Below, in pieces: positions 11,400-22,261 of a stretch of 64,000 nt of DNA. The first letter of the stretch is position 1. Every line of letters begins with the position of its first letter. Origin of the DNA: Welwitschia mirabilis (taxonomy: Eukaryota; Gnetophyta; Gnetopsida; Welwitschiales); contig JBOZIK010000001.1 of NCBI GenBank assembly GCA_051453625.1, positions 81,200,198 to 81,264,197 on the forward strand, in the 5' to 3' direction. The position numbers and the translations under genes are program-made. The notes beneath the pieces were generated by a model. It had not been told where the DNA came from and searched no databases. It saw only the letters and a program-made list of their open reading frames with translations.

Positions 11400-12981
11400 T
11401 TTTTTTTGCAAGAGTTTTCAAAAAGATAAGTTGATGTTTACCTCTTGCATTAAGATCTTCAAGTATTCATCATAGGTAGGATTTGTATTTAACCAATTGA
11501 GTAAAGGAGTTGATGATTTCTTTCCTTTATTTTCTTGTAAATAATTCTTAGTAAAGGCTTTAGAATGTGATATTAATGGGAAGTTATATGAGTCGAAAGT
11601 TTCTACATCATCTTCTTCATTACTTTTCTCATTGCTTTTGGAAGTTGAAACCTCATGGGTAAAAGGTATTGTATCATGTTTATTTTTTATTATTACCTTC
11701 AAATCTCTCTTGACTTCATTTGGATTGAATCAAGGTTGAGATGCAAGAGACCCTTATGGTCTTTAATTGACAAGCATGAATTATTGAAGTACATTCACTA
11801 AGTTTTTAATATTACTATTAGTCTTTTTTTACACCTTCTTTAGTTCTTCTATGGAATCTCTAAGTGAATCATTTTGAATTGGTTGAAAATTTAAATTCTT
11901 AAATCTATTATCAAAAGGTTTCCATTGTGATTATCTACCTAATATTTGTTGAAATTATGATTGAATTTTAAATTTATATGTTCTTTGGTTGAATGCACAA
12001 ACTTCCTCAAACATTCTCTCTTTATAGTTGATAATAGGTAACACTCTTTAGTTAGATGAGAGTTATCTTCACAAATATCACAAGTTAAAGTTGTTTTTTT
12101 ATATTTTACTACCTTTGCATTAACTATTAATTAAGTGTACTTCTCCAAAGTGGTAGTGAAGTTCTTAATTAAATTGGTTAAGTCACCTCTTTTCTATTCA
12201 CTATCATGTTTAAGCTCCTCTAAATCTTTTATAATTTGGCTTATAGTTTGATTTTCCTTAATGGTTTTAGGCCAAGTTTGACTTATCTCTACTAGGTTTT
12301 CCTACACACTTCATGCCTCCTCTAAAACTATGTTTAATAAGTTATCACCACAAGAAAATTCTACAAGTTACTTAGTTTGACTATTCAATTCACTGTAAAA
12401 ATAATCAACTAATTTTCTTTATAGAATTCATCAATAAAATTGGAATGACTAGCTATGATAAAATGTTTAAAAGCTATGGCATAATTCTCATGAGGTTATT
12501 GTTGAAAGTCTGCAACTTTCTTTTTTCTTTTTCTCATAGAACTTTCACTCAAAAAGATTTTGATAGAAACTTCTTGCACTTGACTTCATGATTTAAGACT
12601 CTTATGTGGAATGGTTTTATGCCAAAGTTTTACCCTTCTTCTAAGTGTGACTAGAAAAATAGTTATGTAAGTATGATCACTAATACATTCTTTTCATTTT
12701 CTAAGGTAAGCACAAGTTGTTCAATGTTAGCTAGACATTAGAAAGGATCTTTTTTAGGTTCCCCTAAAAAAATTTGAATACGAACTCAAATTTCTTAATT
12801 TTACATCATCACTAAGAGGTAAATCAAAGGGACTTTTAATTTTATGTTTTCTATTAATGATTAAATCTCTAAGAGTAACATTTTCATTTGAAGTAGAAGT
12901 TCCTATTATGAATAACTTATTATATGAAGTAACTTTCTTTTTTTTTACAATGATTTCACATATTTGAAAAAGAAATGACAT
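11400..12981 (-). pseudogene. gag pseudogene of A1, copy 2
   Basis: The N-terminal part is the open frame 12754-12981, with TLRDLIINRKHKIKSPF, similar to the start of plant Athila-type Gag. The nucleocapsid knuckle at 12041-12082 is intact: C-D-I-C, E-D-N-S-H, L-T-K-E-C, i.e. C-X2-C-X4-H-X4-C. The C-terminal part is the open frame 11418-11702, rich in Ser, Asn, Lys and Glu with PLLNWL near its end, leading towards the protease. Homologous to 8150-9695. Several frameshifts separate these pieces. Start chosen at 12981 because the leader begins immediately upstream. Confidence 0.8.
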
Positions 12982-13638
12982 GATCTACTTCTATACTATA
13001 ATTTTATTTTGCAAAATTGGATTTTAAAATAATAAAAGCAAAGAAATATTCTTATTTAATTTTTATAATTTGCATACCTGGGGTGTGGGTATCTAAATTT
13101 TTCTTGAAGTTAAATAATCCTTCTCTGGTATTTTCTTTAATCAAGTTCCTTTTCCTCTAATATATCATCTCTCTAAGAGAATTCACCATGTTCTTACATG
13201 CTTAAATAGAAAATAAAAAATCAAAGTTAAAAATGATTAACTATCATCTACCTAATCATGTGAAGGACAAGAGGAATGATGACCATAATAGCATAATACT
13301 CAATTAGATAAAAATTACCAAACGTAAAAAAAGTAGACTATCATCTATACTATTATGGGGATGATAAAGAAGATGATATTATTTTTATTAATAATCTATT
13401 AATATAAATAAAATTTGTAAAAAAGAAAATAAATTTAAAATTTTAGGACTATCATTCCCAATTTCGTGGGGATTACAAAAAGAATGACAGTGATTTTTAT
13501 AACTATGAAAAGTAAAAATTACTGAATTAAATCTACTAGACTATAAATAAAAGTATAGAACTATTTCAATTAAATAATCTAAAGTAAAATTAAAGGTACT
13601 TATCTTGATAATAATAATCGTTAAACTTCTTGTAGCCT
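12982..13638 (-). other. 5' leader of A1 with three inverted-repeat cassettes
   Basis: This untranslated stretch between primer site and gag aligns with 55197-55800 of element A2. It holds three copies of the family cassette, at 13240-13283, 13334-13378 and 13446-13490 (for example TATCATC ... GGGGATGATA on the plus strand). Retroelement leaders normally carry RNA packaging and dimerisation structures, so a repeated hairpin here would fit such a role. That is inference only. Confidence 0.65.
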
Positions 13639-13656
13639 TCCCCAGCAATGACACCA
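13639..13656 (-). promoter_or_regulatory. Primer binding site of A1 (tRNA-Asp type, decayed)
   Basis: The minus strand reads TGGTGTCATTGCTGGGGA, three bases inside the 5' LTR. The plant Athila-type site complementary to tRNA-Asp is TGGCGCCGTTGCCGGGGA. All four differences are C-to-T or G-to-A. Confidence 0.9.
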
Positions 13657-13659
13657 AAA

Positions 13660-14913
13660 TGTTATGGGGTGAATTTATGCAATCTTTAAGTTCATAGTAA
13701 AAAACCTATAAATAAAAATACTTACAGAAATCACATATTAATATAAACAAGAGTTAATCTAAATGTTATAATCCATTGAAGGTACTAGGATAAAGTTAGA
13801 GAATCTATTTGATAAAGTATATCTAATCTTTTCTATTTAATAAATGAAAATAAATAAGAATGTAATTGCAATGCAAGATGAATGATGGTAAAAATGCAAT
13901 GGGTGGAATGCAAGTGTGATGGGTTCTATTTGAACTCTAATCCTCCCATCATAAGAACTATTTTTTTATAACTTAGATCAACTAGAAATGGTTCTATTAC
14001 TTGTTCCTAGCCAACATAGACTATAAGAATTGTTAAATAGAATATGGATAATGCAATATGAAATTGTAATGAAATAGCAATGAAAAAGTAAAAACTAACA
14101 AAGTAAACCTTAAAAAAGGTCACTCTTATTATCTACATAAATTCTAAAACTATTACTAAAATATAATCAACTTAGATCATAAGGGACATTTACACAATTA
14201 TAGTGAAAAGAGTAATAAATTAATCATGAACTTTGATGTCCATTTACAATAAATTAGTAGCATCTCAAAGGAGAATACTTAGCCCAACACCAAGGCAAAC
14301 TTCTCTTTTTAGCCACTGGATAAACCTCTTGTTCTTTAATCTTTTACATAAGAACATCAAATACAAAAGATGGAAAAAGAAGTGTAGGAAAGGGAGGGTA
14401 TTTAAAGTTTTAGATTGAAGATCTAGAAGCTTAACCCTATGCGTTAGAGAAGAAATCCTAGCAGCTCATATGGGTTACATGATCCCATTACAAAAATATT
14501 TCTTTCTATCCATAGAAAATAGCTATCATGTCAACTATTATGGAGACAAAAATGGGGATGTTACTCCATGTTAACGGATGGTTAATCACTTTAGGCCTCA
14601 TAGTTAACTCCACAAACTTCATCCATCTTAATAGTGCGATTGTCTTACCTATCATGGGAATGATAGAGGGTACAATAAGATTTTTCATCTTCTATCTCAA
14701 AGATAAATTATTCTTATGCATGGTAATCCCTTCTTTCAAAGTATGAAGTATCAAAATAAGCCTAGGATGCCTCCAAATATGCTAAGAATCACATACTTTA
14801 GTGATCATTCTATGAGTTCTTTATAATCATCAAAATTGCATCTAAACCTATATAAATGTCCTACAAAAGCACTTAAAAAACATGATAAAATTCTTACAAA
14901 TTTCTTTGTAACA
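13660..14913 (-). repeat. 5' LTR of element A1
   Basis: On the plus strand it starts TGTTATGGGGTGAATTTATG, directly after the primer site, and ends TTTGTAACA. It aligns with 1363-2512 and 46142-47497. Cassette copies lie at 14521-14565 and 14638-14675. A TATA-like minus-strand CTTTAAATA near 14398-14406 is in the place where better LTR copies have CTATAAA. The open frames at 14233-14418 and 14506-14746 are chance frames inside the LTR. Confidence 0.9.
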
Positions 14914-14918
14914 TTTAT

Positions 14919-17900
14919 AAAAATAAAAATAAAGTAAGATTATGCTTAATTTATAGGTCAACATTTTGTTTCTATTTTATGGATGCTAAAACTACATTTT
15001 TTAAATGTTTAAAAAGTTTAAAAAGGCTAGATATAACATGAAAGAGCTAAGGAAGAAAAGAGTTGTGTTTTAATGAAGAGACTCTAAGGTATAATTCCTA
15101 GTTAACATTATCTAGGAGTGGAAATCATAGCCCTATGAGATAAAAGGCCATAAAAACTAGGCTTCATGGTTTTGATGAAGAAAAAATCCATTTTAGTAAT
15201 AGTAGATCACATTCAATGGATGTTCAAATGAACTCTTATATTTAATATCACTTTCTAAAGAATCTCATTATCATGATCTTCTATAGGGCATTTCCATTTT
15301 ATCTCTTAAAACTAAGGTCTCTATGAAGAGATGAAATTTCATTTTACAAGATAACAATTTCCTTGAGTACCATTCTTAGTCTTCAATAAATGATCCATGT
15401 CTTCTCATCTTTTCAAGAAACTCTTAGTTTTAATAATGTTTTATCTTTATAATTCCATCAAGGACATGACATAAGATACCCCTTGGTTTCCTTCTAGATT
15501 GGACATTATTATTAGTTGAAATCTCTGAAGGTCTTATGTGATTTTTTGGATGGATGGAAATATTTTTAAGATTATTACTTATAATTATGTTTCCCAGTAA
15601 TGGAGGACATTGCCTCCAATGGATTACAATTCATAAAGACAATTGTTAATAGTAGTAGATAAACATAACAAAACATTTAAGTTTGTTGCAGCAAATGATA
15701 TATTAAGAGCCAGTTCATTGTTGACAAAGATTTACAACTTAAAACAAAATACCTAATTCATTCATGAGAGCTTATCAGCTATGAATATTAGCTCTTCTAA
15801 AATGGTTTTTGTGATTTTAAAATTCACTTACAAAGTTTATATTTCCTAGGTTTGATAGTATATAGAATGGATGTAAATCAATATAGATAGATACACTCTA
15901 AGTTTTCTAGATCACTACTTAAATATTATCTTATAGCTAGAGTAAGGAGCCAACTTTTTTTAGTAGGAAGAATAAGGTTGTATACTATAAATTAGAGAGT
16001 GAGGATTTGGAAAATCGATAATATAAAGACTACATGAGTAGAAATAAGGAAAATTCCTAAGAGGATATTCACTTTGCCTAGGTTGTTTAGAGAGTAATTT
16101 GAGTCTACCAACTAGGATAGTTTGATTTATTTCATCTTCAATAAAATGACCTAATAAATTATGCTAAGAGAAGGACATGATTTTTGATAAGTGGATGTTC
16201 ATGTCATTCTTTAAGGATCCAAATGATTTTCTATGAATCCAATCTTGATTTTTCCCTCAATGAAGTATATATGATGGACTAGTAGGGGTCTTTTCTTTTG
16301 AAATGGGTAACTGTGTATATGATTTTGTGTTTTGGATGGTTTCTTCTTTTTAAGATAATCCTTTTTTCTAAGGAAAGATTCCATAACACTTATTGTATCT
16401 AACATAAAAATCTAATCTTAAGAGCTTGGTTATATTTATAATTGATTTATTTTTTAGAGTGCCATGTATCTACATTTTTGTTAAACATGTGTAAGAAACT
16501 TGGATAAAAACATTATCCTATTTTGATACCCTATTTTAATTCCTAATAGTCTACAATTACCTTTCTTAAATTTTTCTTAATATCTTCTAAAAAATATTAG
16601 TGGTTTTTTGTTTTTAGTGGTGTAATATTTTTATTTAATATAATATTAATGAATGTGATCATATTGATCTAGCTAATTGATCATGTATACCATATTAAAA
16701 TTCAAAATTACTACATAGTATGATTACTTTGAAGAGACAGTCTTACATACCTTTGCTAGAATCATCATAAATCCATAAGGTATATCAACACTATAAGGGC
16801 TTACAACTTTGTCTCTCATTATTTTGTTATGATTGATGTTATTGTACCAAGTGTTATGCCTCTATAAGTAGCACATAATACTAGAGAGTCTTTTTAAGAA
16901 AAGCTCAATACTCTTCCTAACATTAAATGGTTCTTTGTATATATAGATTATAAATACACCAATGAAGTTATATAAAATCTTTAAAAATAGCGATTTTATT
17001 TTGTATGATATTACTTACTTGGTTGATAGGCATATTGTTCTTGTTATAACACTATTATATTGCTAGCATTATAGTGGGATAACCTCTCTTCATAACTACA
17101 AATTTTTGAAACTATATATATGCTACATCATCTACTAACGTTTGTGCTTGATTTTTAATTTTTTTAATTTTTAATCCTATAAATATTTAGTTTTTATGTT
17201 TTCTTCCTTAGATATTCAGCTATTCTAATAAATATAGGTATGGTTTAGAGAGCTATCAAGAGGAGTATCATATTCACTTGCATCTAAATAGATGATAAAG
17301 TTTGATACAAAAGAGGAATGTCTTAAAATTGTGAAGATTTTGTTTCAACTTCAAGAGTCTCGTTTAGATTGGATTATAAATCTAATGAAAGACATTTGAC
17401 AAGAGGAAAAATACAACAAAATAAATTTATGTAAAGTTTCCTTGGTCTTTGCTTCACATATGACATAGGTAATGTAAACAATATAGATGCTAATAATATA
17501 CATGCTTCCTTAACTCCATGCTTTTTTTGTAGCCATGATTTTGAGTTATCTTAGAGAAAAATTTAAGTTTCATGCTTTTTTATAGTTTAGTATGAATGTT
17601 GTTAAGATATTTTTCCCTTTATTTAGATATAGATGAAAAATATTTGACAGTGTAAGTTCCTTCACCTAGTTTATAAATCAACCCTATTTTATCCCACTCT
17701 CAACAATGAGCATTTTTGAATTCTCTATTAACGTTATTAGGATTTTTGAATTCTCTATTAACATTATTTTCTTATTTGTAAGTTAATTTAATCATCTCAA
17801 AAATATAGATTAGAGAAGTTCTTCAAGAAAAATCATTAGTACTAGATTCATTAAACTCAACCTTACTTATCTATTGGCGAGGAAGAAAATGTTTTAAGTG

Positions 17901-18200
17901 CATTTTTCATTATGTCCTTTCCATTTCTAATGTATTGATAAGAAGTATCACTATATTAGTAAAATAATTATTAATTATATATTTGTTTAATATTGTTTTG
18001 TAAACATGTCATGAAATACCTCTTCAGATATGTTATAAATGTGATACCATACTTTAAGTCTTTAGTGGTAAGTTTTGAAGGCACGTCATTTTTTTGGTTA
18101 AGAAAGTATTTTGAAATTACCCAAAATGCTACTTAGTAATCAATGTAAGAAAATTTTATGTTACCTATAGGATCTCAACAAAGTGCATATTCAAGTTCAT
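14919..18200. other. Unassigned AT-rich sequence
   Basis: I found no motif series in any frame. A minus-strand open frame at 16211-16405 (64 codons, Lys-rich, MESFLRKKDYLKKKK near its start) matches nothing I recognise and has no supporting context. The stretch could be decayed internal sequence of the copia element whose primer site is at 20387, but no gag, integrase or RT motif supports that. Confidence 0.4.
17712..17766. repeat. Short tandem duplication (about 28 bp, two copies)
   Basis: The unit ATTTTTGAATTCTCTATTAA plus CGTTATTA is followed at once by a second copy differing at one base (ACATTATT). A small local duplication with no gene context. Confidence 0.85.
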
Positions 18201-18240
18201 TTTTCTTTTCTTTTCTTTTCTTTCTTTCTTTCTTTCTTTT
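18201..18240. repeat. Pyrimidine microsatellite (TTTTC)n(TTTC)n
   Basis: About 40 bases of pure C/T with a shift from a 5-base to a 4-base unit. Confidence 0.95.
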
Positions 18241-18794
18241 TGGTTGCTAAATGGAGTAGAGAGGTTACCCAATGAAACAATATTTTTAGTATCTATCATC
18301 ATTGAATATTATTTTATATATAATTAGAAATAAGGCAATGATTGCCTGGGAATCCTAAATTATACTTCAGTTGGAATAGGGAAAAAAATATTCTTAGAGA
18401 TAAGGAAAAACAATATTGCCAATGTTTAAAACATGGAAAATGTTGTATTTTCACTAATGTTTTGCTTCTTGTAAACATCTCTTTATGGGGTTGTCTTATT
18501 ATTTATGATAATGAAAATAATTGTATTGGCTTTGTTAGACTATCAAAGAATTCCTAGGTATTATGATACCTTTAAATGTTGATTTGTATCTTTTGCAGTT
18601 TATTTCTATTTGTGCATGTGAATCAAAGTAAATCAAAGAAGTGAGAGAAACTAGGTTTTTGATTACATGAAAACCTATTAACATTAACAAAACCATTTTA
18701 TTACTATCTTTACTCTTTTTATCCAACCAATAAGCAACTACTAAAATACAACACTATCAATTAGCTTACCTAGGTTAATAGTATCACCAAATTA

Positions 18795-19060
18795 TAAAAC
18801 ACATTTCATAAAACACCTTAAAAGATATTTTAAGGCTTTTATTGAAAAACCACCTTAAAAACACTTTTTATGTTCCTTATTAAAGAAATAATTTAAAATA
18901 TATTTTAATGTATTTTATTATATAAACACCTTAAAAGGCATTTAAGGTGTTTATCAAGAAAACACCTTAAAGGACTTTCTAAAGAATTTTTATTTAAATG
19001 CCTTAACATCTATAAGACAAGGCTTTTTAAGGTGTTTTGTAAAGAAATATTTTAAAAAAT
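18795..19060. repeat. Cluster of inverted and direct AACACCTTAAA repeats
   Basis: The core AACACCTTAAA and its complement TTTAAGGTGTT occur about six times in 260 bp, near 18815, 18850, 18927, 18949, 18962 and 19028, in both orientations. Two of them form a palindrome around 18927-18960. Such clustered sub-terminal inverted motifs resemble the ends of some DNA transposons, but I cannot define termini or a target duplication. Confidence 0.6.
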
Positions 19061-20200
19061 TTTATATTGAATATACCCTTTATTATCAATGTATTTGTGG
19101 GAATATGGACCTTGAAGCACATGAGATATTTTTAGTTAAGATAAATACAACTCTCCATATAGTTTAAACTTCATATTTATAGTAGTTTCAAATGTAAAAT
19201 AAGCTTTAAAAGATAACATAAATCTTAACACAGATATCTATCTATGTAGGTCTCCCCATGCTTACCACCAACCAAACACTTATTGCTAGTAAAAATGTTA
19301 AGTATTTAAGGGGTGGAGGTTAATTTTCTATTTTATTACTCAACTTGAGAAGGATTAATAAGATTATTAAGTATGAAATAAGTGGGGAAAAAACAAAAAA
19401 CAAATAATAAAAAGGAACTAAGTATGGTATAGTTAAAACACATACATTTTTGCTCATCATTCAACTTAGATTTATACATCCAAATCAAAAATGAAGGTTT
19501 AAGAGAAATAAAAATCAAGTAAAGTAATCTTGTCCCACATTTTAACTTAACTAAATAAGAGAAATCTTACTTATGTAATTGAAAAATGTTAAAAATATCA
19601 AGGAAAAAGAATCTAAAAAGAGAAAAGAGGAGCTTAAAAACTAAGGAAAAGAGCTAAAAAATTAAATTAGAAAACTTGCTTAACATCCCAACTTTATTTG
19701 ATGAGAAACATGATCCTTAGGTTTACAAGACTTAAAAATATCCAAAAACTTAAAAATGTGCATAAAATACTCAAATAATAAAGAAATGTACATAATGTAA
19801 ATAAAATAGAACTAAAAGCTAGATAATGGTTAGCTAAACTGCATGTATGCAAAAATAGACAATGGTTGAGCAACATCTCAAGAAAACTACATGGGCATAA
19901 AAGAAAATTACTAGTACAAAATGAAAACCATAATAAATTTAGCACTTCATAGGTTTAGAACTATAACCTATAATAGAAGGCACAGAGGGGATGAGAATGG
20001 CTAATTAACTACCATGAAAACCCCATTTATAGTTACTAAAGAATTTGAAAAATACCCATTTAAGAAAATTGATATTTTATTAAAATACTTTAAAGTAAAA
20101 AATAGTCCTCCATTTTGATAATGTTGTAAAATCATTTGAAATGTTCTCCTTTCCTCTTTTTAAAAACTTGTTATTATTTCCTTAAAAAAGTATAAAAAAT

Positions 20201-20239
20201 AATATATATATATATATATATATAGATATATATATATAA
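20201..20239. repeat. (TA)n microsatellite
   Basis: About 39 bases of alternating TA with one interruption (TAGATA). It lies in the presumed leader of the minus-strand copia element. Confidence 0.95.
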
Positions 20240-20386
20240 GAGGAACAAAGGAATGAAAAGCCTAAATAAACCCTTAAAGAGAATCCAAAAAAAAAAAACT
20301 CCAAATCTCCAAGATTGAAGTAAAGAATCCACAAGAAGTGTCAATGTTCACAAGTGGCTAGAGAGCTCCATAAGATCTCCTCTAAA

Positions 20387-20398
20387 GCTCTGATACCA
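20387..20398 (-). promoter_or_regulatory. Intact tRNA-iMet primer binding site (copia type)
   Basis: The minus strand reads TGGTATCAGAGC, the standard Ty1/copia primer site, preceded by the LTR end ...TTTTTTAACA and a two-base AT spacer. Unlike every other primer site in the window, it shows no C-to-T or G-to-A change. It implies a minus-strand copia element extending left. I could not find coding motifs for it, so it may be truncated or a non-autonomous derivative. Confidence 0.85.
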
Positions 20399-20400
20399 AT

Positions 20401-20900
20401 TGTTAAAAAATATATGAATAAGAATCATAAGGAAGAAATTCCCAAAATAAAACTTTTACTTCTCTATGTCACTTCATATTTATTATTATAATTAAGAGCT
20501 TCATTTTAAAGATAATTATGTGATTAAAGTTTTACTAGGGTTCTGACATCCACTAAGGCATATGACCATGATGCACATTCACACATTAGTAGTTATGCCT
20601 TCTAAATGTAAATATTATTTTGTACTATCTATCTTAGATGGGGATATGCCTATATTAGATGGCTATATAGGTGAATTAAGTAAGACATTTTGATTTCAAC
20701 ATTGATCATTCTATTTTATGTTTATACTTGAAAGAATCCATTACTACTAAAGCCCTTCTAACTAGGAGTTAGTCCTATAATGAATAAATCTAAAGATTTA
20801 GTAATTTTCCACATTTGAGGCATTATTGTAGAAATTGATAATAATCATAAATAATAGGAAATTGGTCTTTCATGGTTTTACATATCTTTGATGCTTTATT
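20401..20900 (-). repeat. Presumed 5' LTR of a minus-strand copia element (outer end not defined)
   Basis: The boundary TGTTAAAAAATATATG begins two bases after the primer site, as expected for an LTR end. The outer (right) end is a guess, because I found no partner LTR. Nothing else supports a gene between 20401 and 21660. Confidence 0.45.
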
Positions 20901-21659
20901 TAACTATTGGTGTTTATCTATGATTTCATTATTGAAGATTAAACATAGATCACCAAGGTAAAAGTTTTTATGTTTTCATTCTTTTATCACCTAGTTTCAT
21001 TTGTTTAGCTAGTTTAGTTACTTTATTTTACAACTTTACTAAAGTTTTCTGGTGCTTTCTTTCAATAGAATTAGATTTTGAGCTTTTATTACATGTGTAA
21101 TTTTTGATTTTTTTTGCATTTAGTGTTAACAATTATAAATGTTTATAATATATTTTTAAATTAATGAATTTGTATTATTGGTATGTTTTTTAATTTCTAG
21201 ATAAACTGGTCTAATTATTTTGTCATGATTAGTAATATTTTCTATTTTTATTTTTTTAATATTTACACTAATCCTACATTTATACATTATTGATTATAGT
21301 TTTAATATTTTTTAATTGTGAACTCTAATAATGCCTTTTTTGTTAAGTAACCTATCCTTTTAAAAATAATGTCATAAAACTTAGCATCAAAGACTAAACC
21401 AATCAATGATTTATAACTTATCATAAATGAAAATACCATTACTGGATTTTTTGAATTTATAAACCTTAATAAAATCAATCCTTATCACACATAGTCATAC
21501 ATAGTTATATAAATTATGTTATAAATCATTACTTTCTAACACTGTTGACAAATTTACTTTTAACATTTAAAGGTTTAAAACTTAAAGAACTTGATCTACA
21601 TGTATAGAATTATAAAAATGTTATTTATTATTTTAAAAATTATTTTATTAATTAAGTAG

Positions 21660-22261
21660 GTAATACAAAATTAGTTTGTCTAACTACACTCTTAAAGAAA
21701 AACCTAAACAATGGTATATTTTCTTAAAATATTTTTCTAATACAAACTGGGATACATTAAAAAGAATCCTTTTTAAGCATTTATTCTTAATACATAAATA
21801 TCAACTCCTTAAAAGAAAATTCATAAATTATAGAAAAAGGATAGTGAAACTTTTTTATGATAAATTTAATTAAATTTATAAATTCAACGATAAAATTTTC
21901 ATAACATACTTATGAACAAGAAATGTTAAATCAAAATTCCTATAGAGGGCTAATTTAATTATGTAATCAATTCTTAGAAATGATAATTGCATGTAAGTTC
22001 TTAAAGAAAGAAATATTAGAAGTATTAAAATTCATGAAAAACTTTAATAAAAATTCTACGGAATGGAATATATTGATATTAACAATTCATAATAAAAAAA
22101 TCAAAATATTTAATCATTTTTGACATAGGTTATATCTATAAAATAAGTTGAAAAAATTTGAAGAATGTATAAAGAAAATTAAAATGATAAAGTTTAGTAC
22201 TCCTTATTTCATTTAAATATGTGTTATGTGTAGCAGTTTTGTGCATAAAATAAAATAATGT
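21660..22261 (+). pseudogene. gag fragment of an Athila-like element
   Basis: The open frame 21676-21873 has the Retrotrans_gag pattern: LKEKPKQWYIFL, then NWDTLKRILFKHLF, an LLKRKFINYRKR segment and a final FYDKFN. In the family this runs L-x-G-x-A-x-x-W ... W-x-x-L-x-x-x-F ... F. After a frameshift, a zinc knuckle lies at 22220-22261: C-V-M-C, S-S-F-V-H, K-I-K-stop-C. The spacing C-X2-C-X4-H-X4-C is exact, with one stop inside. Gag forms the particle that carries element RNA. The matching RT start lies downstream at 24175-24539, so the two are probably one truncated element. The rest of pol is missing. Confidence 0.7.

Larger units (their letters stand above)
6600..12870 (-). repeat. Direct duplication of the gag-protease-RT block in A1
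   Basis: 6600-9695 and 9796-12870 align end to end in the same orientation, about 80% alike by eye, with the 100-N gap exactly at the junction. Both copies hold gag, zinc knuckle, protease, the inverted-repeat cassette and RT. Copy 2 stops inside RT just after the catalytic MDD block, and copy 1 stops inside the N-terminal part of gag. The divergence is too great for an allelic or haplotype duplicate. Either two diverged elements are joined here and the gap hides the rest (RT end, integrase, LTRs), or there is a true internal rearrangement. Confidence 0.85.
1358..14918 (-). mobile_element. Element A1: degenerate Ty3/gypsy LTR retrotransposon (Athila/Tat-like)
   Basis: The element reads on the minus strand: 5' LTR 13660-14913, tRNA-Asp-type primer site 13639-13656, leader, gag, protease, RT, then a second gag, protease, RT, RNase H and integrase, a 3' noncoding region and the 3' LTR 1363-2512. 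The gag-protease-RT block occurs twice, separated by 100 N. Flanks ATTAT (1358-1362) and TTTAT (14914-14918) differ at one base and are a plausible 5-bp target duplication. The two LTRs look only about 80% alike by eye, so the insertion is old. Stops and frameshifts occur throughout, so it cannot be autonomous. Assignment to the Athila/Tat group rests on the primer type, domain order and RT/integrase motifs. The exact lineage is not settled. Confidence 0.9.

Noticed and set aside
14506-14746. Overlapping open frames of 60-72 codons on both strands
   Set aside because: They lie inside the 5' LTR of A1 and are not open in the other LTR copies.
16211-16405. Lys-rich minus-strand frame as copia gag behind the primer site at 20387
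   Set aside because: Too far from the primer site and without a knuckle or gag core pattern.
18181-18240. Pyrimidine tract as a splice-site polypyrimidine signal
   Set aside because: It is a plain (TTTTC)n/(TTTC)n microsatellite with no coding exon beside it.
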